Assembly (NCBI GenBank): GCA_033675265.1
Contig: JAUJYZ010000724.1
Span: forward strand, 756,001 to 820,000
Source of the DNA: Actinostola sp. cb2023
Lineage: Eukaryota; Cnidaria; Anthozoa; Actiniaria; Actinostolidae
Direction of reading: 5' to 3'
Length of the DNA: 64,000 bases
A program made the translations under genes and the position numbers. Positions 1 through 13,000 of this stretch are shown piece by piece (the stretch's first letter is position 1; each line of letters opens with the position of its first letter). The notes under the pieces are model-generated. The model was not told where the DNA came from and did not search any database. It was given only the letters and a program-made list of their open reading frames with translations.

Positions 1-350
1 AATATTGACCCTTCGTGTTGCTGGGTTGCTGGAGATCGAAAGTACAAAGACGCAGCGGCCATGTTGGTGGTAAAAACAAGAGCAGCTAATACAAGCATCA
101 AGAGTTCCAGACTTCCGGTACGCGCGCAATGCATTGTGAGATTACTACAAAGGAAAATTGAGCACCAAGTGAGCAAAAACATAGCTTGGGCTCCCTGTGT
201 CTAGAATTGGTGCTCACTTTTCCGTTGTAATAATCACATAATGCATTGCGCGCGTACCGGAAGTCTGGAACTCTTGATGCTTCTATGAAAAATGTCTTGT
301 TATCGGGATCCAACATGGCCGCCATGACGTCACGTGTAATCCAGCAAGAG
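1..350. mobile_element. Nested foldback elements (hairpin 93-282 inside an outer inverted repeat)
   Basis: Positions 93-152 and 223-282 are near-perfect inverted arms (AGCATCAAGAGTTCCAGACT). Outside them, CGGCCATGTTGG near 57-68 pairs with CCAACATGGCCG near 311-322. The outer element resembles the foldbacks at 23443-23577 and 23930-24090. This 803-bp stretch shows no exon. Confidence 0.65.
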
Positions 351-803
351 CGCATTCCATATGACCCAACAGACCGGTCTGTCTGTCCGATGATTTTAAT
401 AACGGAACCCACCATTTCTGTGTATAGAGGGTTTGCACGATCACGTGCCTGCAGCCATGACAGGGGGCAGGATGAAAGGAATTGCATACTTTCTCATATG
501 TAAAATGATTTTATGGGCCTGAAAATCGAGGTTTCGCTTGAAGGTCATCTTTGTGTGTATTGTCCGTGTTCAAGATGCCGGCTGCGTGAGTTATATTATT
601 AAAATCAGCGGCCAGACAGGTCAGTGGTCAGTTCGGTCACATAGAAAACGCCCGTAATGTGGACTGAGAGTTTTGACACCGTCCATTTTACCATGATTAT
701 ACTTCTCAAAGTTTTTTTTTTTTGGTCTTTTTTTTTTTACTTAAAAAAATGATTTTACTTTATTTCTCAAAGTTAGGACTTACCGATCTATCGCTCAACT
801 TAC

Positions 804-1040
804 CAGTACAAGCTTTATTCCTTAAGACTTTCAAATTCCGTCTGAACATAGCTCCCAACTTGCACGCCGAATTTGCAAAGGTGCAAAGGTTACTGTAGGT
901 TTTGCCGTTAGTTCCACAAACAGGATCGTATTTTCTGTTGCAGGCCGTTGGACATTGGCATCTGGCCTGGCCTTTCTCGACCGTACACCTGGTAGTTGGG
1001 AACTCACATAGGCTTATGTCACAGGGATTTACAGCTGAGT
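804..1040 (-). CDS. FS (follistatin/Kazal) module exon, P1 Arg; last exon visible
   Basis: The exon encodes 79 codons. An N-terminal hairpin [15 protein letters not shown] leads into a Kazal core with [16 protein letters not shown] and a final Cys in NKAC. The expected P1 residue, two after the second Kazal Cys, is Arg, as in trypsin-type inhibitors. The acceptor is TTTACAG and the donor GTAAGT, both phase 1. The donor shows that coding continues left of position 804, but no further exon is visible before the window edge. Confidence 0.9.
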
Positions 1041-4000
1041 CTGTAAAGGAGAAAAACAAGAGTGATATCAATAGACGTCATTTCCGGTCTCGTGAGGAAT
1101 TTTCATCAGCTGAATTTATTTATTTTAGCACCTTTTGAATAAAACACTCTCTGCTTGAGAGCACATTGGGGGGGGGGGGGGGGGGGGGCAATGTGAGTCT
1201 GTGATTCCAACATTCTCACAATATCATCCCTATAACTCGTAAAGTTAAATAAAAAGGCACCCATTGACAAACACGTGGAATGGTATACCACCTCCTCCCC
1301 CAAATATGTGAGCCTGCGATGCACTTCAGCGTCAACGTAATAAAAGTTTACAGCCAAGCGAGTGAGTGATCTCCAAATTCTCCCAAAGTCATCCCTATAA
1401 CTCGTGAATTGCATAATCGATTATACAATCCACGAGTTAATAAAAAAGGTTACCGTACCAGCTGGTGGTAGAGGTGGTACACAGGTTTTGGCACATCCGG
1501 TATGACAACATATATATAATCGGCACAATCAGAGTGCAATTTGCTTTAATCACTAAATAAGTTATTATTCAAAAACTTTCCGTTTATAGAATTCGAATTA
1601 ATAACACAGGTGAATGAAAGGATGCGCGCGCTCTGATTGGTCAATAATTACGTCATATTTTTAAACACTTATTCGCCGAAGGGGAAGTGATTATAGGTAA
1701 AAGTCGAATTATTGTTTTAGTATAATCACACTGGTGAATATCAGAGAAATTTGTAAAAGTAACGACAGCAGGCATAATTCTAAACGAGTAGTTTTACATT
1801 CGGCCGCCATTTTAACGCGTTCAGTTGACTAAATGTTTCCTTGGAAAACGTCAATAAACGATAAATTCATTAATAATAATAAATACTTTATTTAAACTGG
1901 AGAATCTATCAGTGTTAAAGAACACTGTTCTTAACAAGTAAATAAATAAATATATCATATACACCTAATTTCAAAAACGTTGTCCAATAATAATCAAAAA
2001 AGCCAAATAGGATTTCATTAAAAGACAAAAGAAGTGTAGTCAAGCTGAACTGTTTCTTTTGTCTTTTTGAATGAATTCGTATTTGGCTATTTGGACAACG
2101 TTTTTGAAATTAGGTGTATATATGACTATAATAAATACATTATCAAACTATAAATTCATATACCAAATCTGAAAAAGCAAAATACATATATACATCATTA
2201 AAATATATTGCAGAACATCAAGATATCTTCGAACCAAGTTTTGTGTCTCGTTTTGTATTTTTAGGAAATGCATTATTGACCAATCAGAGCGCGCGCATCT
2301 CTATATAATCACCGGCGCGGTTACTATAGCAACATATAACGTCATTGTTGACCAATCAGAGCGGCGCACTATTTTAGCACGGTGACGATAGCAACATATG
2401 ACGTCATCGTTGACCAATCAGAGCGCGCGCATCTCTATCTATCTTCACCGCGCGGTGACTATGGAAACATATGACGTAATTATTGACCAATCAGAGCGCG
2501 CGCATCTCTATATTCACCGCGCGGTGACTATGAAAACATATGACGTCATTGTTGACCAATCAGAGCGCGCGCATCTCTATATTCACCGCGCGGTGACTTA
2601 CCAATCAGAGTGCGCGCATTTTTATATTCTATTTTTTGTACATGGCAACTAATTATTAAAAGATTCACTAACTAAGTTCATAATCGCAATTTTATTTTAA
2701 GGATAGGATCACAAACCTTACATAAAAATAAAATTATTTAAAGAAAATCTTACGCATTCGGCATGGTCCATCATGTTTTTTACGTAGTGAGTCTCGGTTC
2801 TCTGGTTTGCATGCTTGTACGTTAAGGACACAGCTGTTAGGGTACGTTTTGCCATCGGTTCCACACATGGGTCGATACTCTCTGGTACACGCTTTAGGAC
2901 ACTTGCATGTTGCAGTTCCATTGACAGTAACACATACAGTGTCAGGGTAGGAACACAAGGATATCTCACAGGGGTCTACAGCTAACGAAAGAATAAAGTT
3001 ATATTTTTATCAATGAAGAAATAGAAAACGAGCGCGCGTGCTATGTGCAGATATATAGCACGCGGAGACTGATCAGAACATGAGAGAAGTGTTAGGAGAA
3101 GCACGACGCGTAGCGGAGTGCTTCTCAACACTTCTCAAGTGTTCTGATCAGTCCCCAAGTGCTTTAAATCTGCACATAGCACAGCGGGCAAGTTTTCTAT
3201 TTCTTTTATAAAATGCAATTATGATTTTAAGGCAAGTTTACAATTTTGTTCGTTACAAAAATGTTTGAATATATGCGCGCGTGTGCTGTGTGCTCTCATC
3301 AAGCACGCGGAATACGCATCCTTTGGCCAATCAGAGCGCGCGTTATATCACAGTTGTACCCCAAAAAATACAATGCTGTTACTGCTTCGTTTCGATTTAA
3401 AGTAAGTCAAAAAAATATGATACCAATAATCCTGCAGGATTTGTGTAGGAGACAATGGAAAAGTAAATGCAATATGTAATTACTGACAATAATAATACTT
3501 CAATTTCTCGATCCCCTGGGCTTTTCAGAACCTATAAATAAGACACTTCACGCTGTCGTCCGCCATTTTGAATTGGGACAAACGCTGCAAAATTTATAGA
3601 AATCTGGATCACTTTGACTTGCCGTAACTCCGCTCGATTTTGTTGGATTTTCAAAATTTAAACTTCGATAATCAGCAGGCATGCATATCACTTGTTGGAC
3701 TGAAAATAAGACCAATGTAGATGTTTTAACTACCTTTTACGAGTCAATCCTTCTTTTCACGAAAGGATCTTAAAATTTCGAGCTAATTTGCATATTCACG
3801 TGCCGAACGTTATATTTTGAAAACAAAAATCTTTTTTCTCGATCGATTTGTAGCATTCCCAATATCCATCATATTAGAGGTCATAGATAACAAAGAAAAC
3901 ACATTTTCCAACGAAATCGAGCGGAGTTACGGCAAATCAATGTGATCCAGATTTCTATAAATTTTGCCGCGTTTGTCCCAATTCAAAATGGCGGACTACA

Positions 4001-7000
4001 GCCTGAAGTGGCTTATTACAAAATTTGATATCATATACATATGCGAATTTGAGCCATATAAATATTACATTATTATTATTATTAATAAAATTGCACGACC
4101 GCGAATATTATTATAATAACAGACATACACACAAGGAACAACAATACCAACATACAAAAACATTTTAACTTTAACAATAACATCATTCGTTACATGACAA
4201 CAAACATACGTTGACATGGACCATCATGTTTTTCACGTAGCGAGTCTCTGTTCTCTGGTTTGCATGCTTGTACGTTAAGGGCACAGCTGTTAGGGTACGT
4301 TTTGCCATCGGTTCCACACACGGGTCGATACAACCTGGTACACGCTTTAGGACACTTGCATGTTGCAGTTCCATTGACAGTAACACATACAGTGTCAGGG
4401 TAGGAACACAAGGATATCTCACATGGATCTACAGCTAATGAAACAATAAAGTAACAGTTATATTTTTAGTAATAATAAATACAGCCAGCATGTACCATGC
4501 ACCCTAAAAGAATACAATGCTGTTACTGCTTCGTTCGATTTAAAATAAGTGTCAGAACCTTACACTGATGACATTATAAGATGATATAGTAGGGCCGGGT
4601 GCCAATGGTGCACAAAGGCCAAGTAAATCGATCGGGCAACAAACGTTTCAGACAGGCAGGCGTTGCTTGTATCACTAGTCCACGGGCAACGTCTCGCACA
4701 AGTCAGTTTTTCGTTTCAAATTGCAGTTTATTTTTGTGCATGAAGGAGGGAGAAGTTGCAACTTGAAACAAGAAATTAAAATAAGTTGCGAGATAAGTTG
4801 CGCGTGAAGCGGGAATGCGAGAAATATCGCTCTGCAAGACGCAACAATGCCGCGCAACCATTTTCATAATTGTGATGCCCTGCGACTTATTTAGTCTCAA
4901 GTAGAAATAGTGGCACCATTTCACTAGTTGTCGTACGTGGTTGCAAAAATAATGTTTTAATAATAATAATGAGGAAGCCAACTAATTCAGCGAGAGAGTG
5001 ATTTACAGAGGGGTCTTCTAGAGGGGTCTTGACATTCGGGTTGTCTTTGTCATACCAGTTATCTAGTTGTAGGGTCGAACAACGCTATATTTTATAGACA
5101 TATTGGCTGAAGCATGATCAGGCAGGAAGTTGGTACAGTTCTTATTACAGCAATTATGAATCCATGCAAATACATAAACAATGGTAATTGAACTGAGTGG
5201 AGTGCAATTTGTTCTGAAATCATACGAGTATAATAAGCCACTTCACGCTGTCGTCCGCCATTTTGAATTGGGACAAACGCTGCAAAATGTATAGAAATCT
5301 GGATCACTTTAACTTGCCGTAACTTCGCTCGATTTTGTTGGATTTTCAAAATTTAAACTTCGATAATCAGCAGGCATGAATGTCAGTTGTCGGACTGAAA
5401 ATAAGACCAATGTAGGTGTTTTAACTACCTTTTTCGAGTCAATCTTCTTTTCACGAATGGATCTTAAAATTTCGAGCTAATTTGCATATTCACGTGCCGA
5501 ACGTTATATTTTGAAAACAAAGATCTTTTTTTCTCGATTTGTAGCCTTCCAATACCCATTAACGAAATCGAGCGGAGTTACGGCAAGTCAAAGTGATCCA
5601 GATTTCTATAAATTTTGCCACGTTTGTCCCAATTCAAAATGGCGGACTACAGCCTGAAGTGGCTTATTACAAAATTTGATATCATATACATATGCGAATT
5701 TGAGCCATATAAATATTACATTATTATTATTATTATTAAAATTGCACGATCGCGAATAACAGACATACACACAAGCAACAACAATAGCAACATACAAAAA
5801 CATTTTAACTTTAACAATAGCATTATTAGTTACATGTATGACTACAAACATACGTTGACATGCTCCATCATGATTTTTACGTAGCGAGTCTCTGTTCTCT
5901 GGTTTGCATGCTTGTACGTTAAGGGCACAACTGTTAGGGTACGTTTTGCCATCGGTTCCACACACGGGTCGATACTCTCTGGTACACGCTTTAGGACACT
6001 TGCATGTTGCAGTTCCATTGACAGTAATACATACAGTGTCAGGGTAGGAACACAATGCCATCTCACAGGGGTCTGACTGGTCAATGATGGCTATGATAAC
6101 AAATTACATCGCTAGCTAAGCTACTAGTAAGAGCAACAGTGCAAATTGAATGTGTGGGTGTCAGGGTAGGCACACAATGCCATCTCACAGGGGTCTGACT
6201 GGTCAATGATGGCTACGATAACAAATTACATCGCTAGCTAAGCTACTAGTAAGAGCAACAGTGCAAATTGAATGTGTGGGTGTCAGGGTAGGCACACAAT
6301 GCCATCTCACAGGGGTCTGACTGGTCAATGATGGCTACGATAACAAATTACATCGCTATCTAAGCTACTAGTAAGAGCAACAGTGCAAATTGAATGTGTG
6401 GGTGTCAGGGTAGGCACACAATGCCATCTCACAGGGGTCTGACTGGTCAATGATGGCTACGATAACAAATTACATCGCTATCTAAGCTACTAGTAAGAGC
6501 AACTGTGCAAATTGAATGTGTGGGTGTCAGGGTAGGCACACAATGCCATCTCACAGAGGTCTGACTGGTCAATGATGGCTACGATAACAAATTACATCGC
6601 TATCTAAGCTACTAGTAAGAGCAACAGTGCAAATTGAATGTGTTAATGAGCTTGTACCACCAACGCGATATATAAAAACATAAATTGAAAGAGAATGTGG
6701 ATTACAAAGTTTTGGTGCAATGAAGTTGTAAATTAAGATCTTTGTGCAATGGATGGAGTTTCTTGTAGTGATATAAATGGGAGGTAGAGAGTTGGTGTTG
6801 CACTGGATTTGCATTTATTGGGTCAGCGCTTATGATATTATTACAGCACACACATAAGCAACAACAATAGCATCATTAGTTACATGACTACAAACATACG
6901 TTGACATGCTCCATCATGCTTTTTACGTAGCGAGTCTCTGTTGTCTGGTTTGCATGCTTGTACGTTAAGGGCACAGCTGTTAGGGTACGTTTTGCCATCG

Positions 7001-10000
7001 GTTCCACACACGAGTCGAAGCTCTCTGGTACACGCTTTAGGACACTTGCATGTTGCAGTTCCATTGACAGTAACGCATACAGTGTCAGGGTAGGAACACA
7101 ATGCCATCTCACAGGGATCTGACTGGTCAATGATGGCTACGATAACAAATTACATCGCTATCTAAGCTACTAGTAAGAGCAACTGTGCAAATTGAATGTG
7201 TGGGTGTCAGGGTAGGCACACAATGCCATCTGACAGGGGTCTGACTGGTCAACGATGGCTACGGTAACAAATTACATCGCTATCTAAGCTACTAGTAAGA
7301 GCAACTGTGCAAATTGAATGTGTGGGTGTCAGGGTAGGCACACAATGCCATCTGACAGGGGTCTGACTGGTCAATGATGGCTATGATAACAAATTACATC
7401 GCTATCTAAGCTACTAGTAAGAGCAACTGTGCAAATTGAATGTGTGGGTGTCAGGGTAGGCACACAATGCCATCTCACAGGGGTCTGACTGGTCAATGAT
7501 GGCTATGATAACAAATTACATCGCTATCTAAGCTACTAGTAAGAGCAACAGTGCAAATTGAATGTGTTAATGAGCTTGTACCACCAACGCGATATATAAA
7601 AACATCAATTGAAAGAGAATGTGGATTACAAAGTTTTGGTGCAATGAAGTTGTAAATTAAGATCTTTGTGCAATGGATGGAGTTCTTGTAGTGCATTACC
7701 AGAAATTACGGACATCTGACGTCACGGTATTAGTTTTCAGTACGATCGACATTTCAAAATGGCCGCTCAAGAACACAAAGAAATGTATAGGACTTCAAAC
7801 ATAATTTGAAATTTTGACATTTATACAGCTTTGAATTTTAGGTGCCGACCTCCAGATGTAAAATATAGTCTTTATAACATATTCTGTGAACATTTTTGCA
7901 TCGTTTAATTCATTCTACTGGCCGCAAAATGGATCCAAAACAACAACGAATATTGACAATACATGCCCCTTAATCGAGCAAAAAAAGTGTTACTAACCTG
8001 CATTACTTTCCGAGCTTTAAACTTTCGATGATTGCGCATGGATCCATCGGTGCCGACATCTCAAACATTGCCTCAACTCACAGTAAGTCTAAATCCGTCA
8101 AAATGATATGATTTCGATGATATAAAAGGCCGCAAACCTCAAGTAAAAAGCACTATTTCTCGGAGGCCTTGAGCAAACATCTGAGCTGTTGAATGTCCTG
8201 AAATCACCAAGAAATCACCCAAAATATAGCAATTTTCGCCGTTTGATTCGGCCATTTTACAAGAACTTAGTAGCCTGGTAGTTTTATGTGTGATACTGCT
8301 GTTCAAAGAAGGCGAAGGCTCCTAAAAGCGGGAAATTCAAACTCATAGTTCATGGATTGGGTTTCCTGTGTTCTTTTTAAAATTTCGAAGTGCCAAGAGT
8401 GAGTCGTTCGCACTCTGTGCCGAGCGTAAGCAAGCTCTTCAATATTAAATCTATGAACCACAACACAAACGCTTGGTATTTCTAAACAAACTTAGAGTAG
8501 TTTGGTTTTGATAAATTGGTTTATTTTGATATAAATTCGAGGAGAATTTTCGGACTGCCAGTAGACCGCTGGTCATAATATCGCGGGAGTAAAATGTCTC
8601 AAATTTCTGGTAATGGATATAAATGGGAGGTAGAGAGTTGGTGGTGCACTGGCTTTGCATTTATTGGGTCAGCGCTTATGATATTATTATAGCACACACA
8701 TAAGCAACAACAATAGCATCATTAGTTACGTGACTACAAACATACGTTGACATGCTCCATCATGATTTTTACGTAGCGAGTCTCTGTTCTCTGGTTTGCA
8801 TGCTTGTACGTTAAGGGCACAACTGTTAGGGTACGTTTTGCCATCGGTTCCACACACGAGTCGAAGCTCTCTGGTACACGCTTTAGGACACTTGCATGTT
8901 GCAGTTCCATTGACAGTAACACATACAGTGTCAGGGTAGGAACACAATGCCATCTCACAGGGATCTGACTGGTCAACGATGGCTACGATAACAAATTACA
9001 TCGCTATCTAAGCTACTAGTAAGAGCAACAGTGCAAATTGAATGTGTGGGTGTCAGGGTAGGCACACAATGCCATCTCACAGGGGTCTGACTGGTCAACG
9101 ATGGCTACGATAACAAATTACCTCGCTATCTAAGCTACTAGTAAGAGCAACAGTGCAAATTGAATGTGTGGGTGTCAGGGTAGGCACACAATGCCATCTC
9201 ACAGGGGTCTGACTGGTCAATGATGGCTACGATAACAAATTACATCGCTATCTAAGCTACTAGTAAGAGCAACAGTGCAAATTGAATGTGTGGGTGTCAG
9301 GGTAGGCACACAATGCCATCTCACAGGGGTCTGACTGGTCAATGATGGCTACGATAACAAATTACATCGCTAGCTAAGCTACTAGTAAGAGCAACAGTGC
9401 AAATTGAATGTGTGGGTGTCAGGGTAGGCACACAATGCCATCTCACAGGGGTCTGACTGGTCAATGATGGCTATGATAACAAATTACATCGCTATCTAAG
9501 CTACTAGTAAGAGCAACTGTGCAAATTGAATGTGTGGGTGTCAGGGTAGGCACACAATGCCATCTCACAGGGGTCTGACTGGTCAATGATGGCTATGATA
9601 ACAAATTACATCGCTATCTAAGCTACTAGTAAGAGCAACTGTGCAAATTGAATGTGTGGGTGTCAGGGTAGGCACACAATGCCATCTCACAGGGGTCTGA
9701 CTGGTCAATGATGGCTATGATAACAAATTACATCGCTAGCTAAGCTACTAGTAAGAGCAACAGTGCAAATTGAATGTGTGGGTGTCAGGGTAGGCACACA
9801 ATGCCATCTCACAGGGGTCTGACTGGTCAATGATGGCTATGATAACAAATTACATCGCTATCTAAGCTACTAGTAAGAGCAACAGTGCAAATTGAATGTG
9901 TTAATGAGCTTGTACCACCAACGCGATATATAAAAACATAAATTGAAAGAGAATGTGGATTACAAAGTTTTGGTGCAATGAAGTTGTAAATTAAGATCTT

Positions 10001-13000
10001 TGTGCAATGGATGGAGTTCTTGTAGTGCATTACCAGAAATTACGGACATCTGACGTCACGGTATTAGTTTTCAGTACGATCGACATTTCAAAATGGCCGC
10101 TCAAGAACACAAAGAAATGTATAGGACTTCAAACATAATTTGAAATTTTGACATTTATACAGCTTTGAATTTTAGGTGCCGACCTCCAGATGTAAAATAT
10201 AGTCTTTATAACATATTCTGTGAACATTTTTGCATCGTTTAATTCATTCTACTGGCCGCAAAATGGATCCAAAACAACAACGAATATTGACAATACATGC
10301 CCCTTAATCGAGCAAAAAAAGTGTTACTAACCTGCATTACTTTCCGAGCTTTAAACTTTCGATGATTGCGCATGGATCCATCGGTGCCGACATCTCAAAC
10401 ATTGCCTCAACTCACAGTAAGTCTAAATCCGTCAAAATGATATGATTTCGATGATATAAAAGGCCGCAAACCTCAAGTGAAAAAGCACTATTTCTCGGAG
10501 GCCTTGAGCAAACATCTGAGCTGTTGAATGTCCTGAAATCACCAAGAAATCACCCAAAATATAGCAATTTTCGCCGTTTGATTCGGCCATTTTACAAGAA
10601 CTTAGTAGCCTGGTAGTTTTATGTGTGATACTGCTGTTCAAAGAAGGCGAAGGCTCCTAAAAGCGGGAAATTCAAACTCATAGTTCATGGATTGGGTTTC
10701 CTGTGTTCTTTTTAAAATTTCGAAGTGCCAAGAGTGAGTCGTTCGCACTCTGTGCCGAGCGTAAGCAAGCTCTTCAATATTAAATCTATGAACCACAACA
10801 CAAACGCTTGGTATTTCTAAACAAACTTAGAGTAGTTTGGTTTTGATAAATTGGTTTATTTTGATATAAATTCGAGGAGAATTTTCGGACTGCCAGTAGA
10901 CCGCTGGTCATAATATCGCGGGAGTAAAATGTCTCAAATTTCTGGTAATGGATATAAATGGGAGGTAGAGAGTTGGTGGTGCACTGGCTTTGCATTTATT
11001 GGGTCAGCGCTTATGATATTATTATAGCACACACATAAGCAACAACAATAGCATCATTAGTTACGTGACTACAAACATACGTTGACATGCTCCATCATGA
11101 TTTTTACGTAGCGAGTCTCTGTTCTCTGGTTTGCATGCTTGTACGTTAAGGGCACAACTGTTAGGGTACGTTTTGCCATCGGTTCCACACACGAGTCGAA
11201 GCTCTCTGGTACACGCTTTAGGACACTTGCATGTTGCAGTTCCATTGACAGTAACACATACAGTGTCAGGGTAGGAACACAATGCCATCTCACAGGGATC
11301 TGACTGGTCAATGATGGCTACGATAACAAATTACATCGCTATCTAAGCTACTAGTAAGAGCAACAGTGCAAATTGAATGTGTGGGTGTCAGGGTAGGCAC
11401 ACAATGCCATCTCACAGGGGTCTGACTGGTCAATGATGGCTACGATAACAAATTACATCGCTATCTAAGCTACTAGTAAGAGCAACAGTGCAAATTGAAT
11501 GTGTGGGTGTCAGGGTAGGAACACAATGCCATCTCACAGGGGTCTGACTGGTCAATGATGGCTATGATAACAAATTACCTCGCTATCTAAGCTACTAGTA
11601 AGAGCAACAGTGCAAATTGAATGTGTGGGTGTCAGGGTAGGCACACAATGCCATCTCACAGGGGTCTGACTGGTCAATGATGGCTACGATAACAAATTAT
11701 ATCGCTATCTAAGCTACTAGTAAGAGCAACAGTGCAATGCGTTAATGAGCTTGTGTCACCACCTGTCACATGACTTTTTAGCTTTTGCACCACAAACACC
11801 AATGAGGACAATGACTTGCTCTGCAAGCGAGCCTACACCGGAGGATCAGACGGAGAGGAGCAAACTGGATCAGGCTTAGCGTTATCTCCAGGCCCAAACT
11901 CATACAGCTCCTTATAGAGAGTTCACGTATTGCGATGACACATGTAACTCTTCGTCCCATCCATCCACTTCGTTTTAAAATATAAGTCATGTAAGGGTAA
12001 CCCAAGCTATTGAATTCCCAATTTTAATCTTCTTGAGAATCTAAAAAGGTAAATCTCAAATGCTATTCTAAATGATATCAATGTCATCAATGTAACAGCC
12101 TACGAAACCATGGATAGCTTCATGTCTGTTCAATGGCCCTATAGTACTTACGAGGGCAAGCTCCCTTATGTGCAAACTTCAGAACTCCTATCTTATCTGG
12201 CTTGCAAGCCTCGGCAGCCAGTTCGCAATCGTTGCCATAAGTTTTGCCATCATTGCCACATACGGGGGCGTACAAACTTGTGCAGAAGCGGGGACATTTA
12301 CACACGGGCTTTCCTTTCTCAACGACGCAATTGGTGGTAGGGAAGGCACAGAGGGCCATGGCACATGGATTGTTCAGTTTTGCCGCTGTTACAGTAGAAT
12401 AAAAAGAATGATAGTTTTATTGACAATATATAGTCTTACTTATGCAAGAACGGAATAAGTGACTTGTGATCAAAACCCAAATTCTCCTTTGAAATTCAAA
12501 GAATCTCAAAGAGAATTTAGATTTTGATCAGAGTAACCCTAACTGAAGGGGTCCCTGCAAGAACGGAGTAAGTGACTTGTGATCAAAACCCAAATTCTCC
12601 TTTGGAATTCAAAGAATCTCAAGGAGAATTTATGTTTTACGATCGAGGTACTTTATAATTATGTTTGCACTTACGATTGGGACATGGGCCATCATGCTTT
12701 TTACGTAGTGAGTCTCTGTTCTCTGGTTTGCATGCTTGTACGTTAAGGACACAGCTGGTAGGGTACGTTTTGCCATCGGTTCCACACACGGGTCGATACT
12801 CTCTGGTACACGCTTTAGGACACTTGCATGTTGCAGTACCATTGACAGTAACGCATACAGTATCAGGGTAGGAACACAAGGATATCTCACATGGATCTGA
12901 TGGTTCCCCGTCAACTGGTTGATCAAAAGCAAAAATGAAATTAGCGTTTCGAATTTTCTTTTCTTTTCCATTAACACAGGATCAACCTAGCCTGATTTTC

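Noticed and set aside
98..487. 129-codon minus frame as the terminal exon of the gene
   Set aside because: It runs through a foldback element and shows no module, acceptor in phase 1, or recognisable tail.
6073..6645. CRISPR-like regular repeats
   Set aside because: Units are continuous with no unique spacers, match the adjacent exon, and lie in a eukaryotic intron. The same holds for the other arrays.
6655..6680. TATATAAAA as a TATA box (also near 7595 and 9930)
   Set aside because: It lies within duplicated introns of the FS exons, and no first exon follows on either strand.
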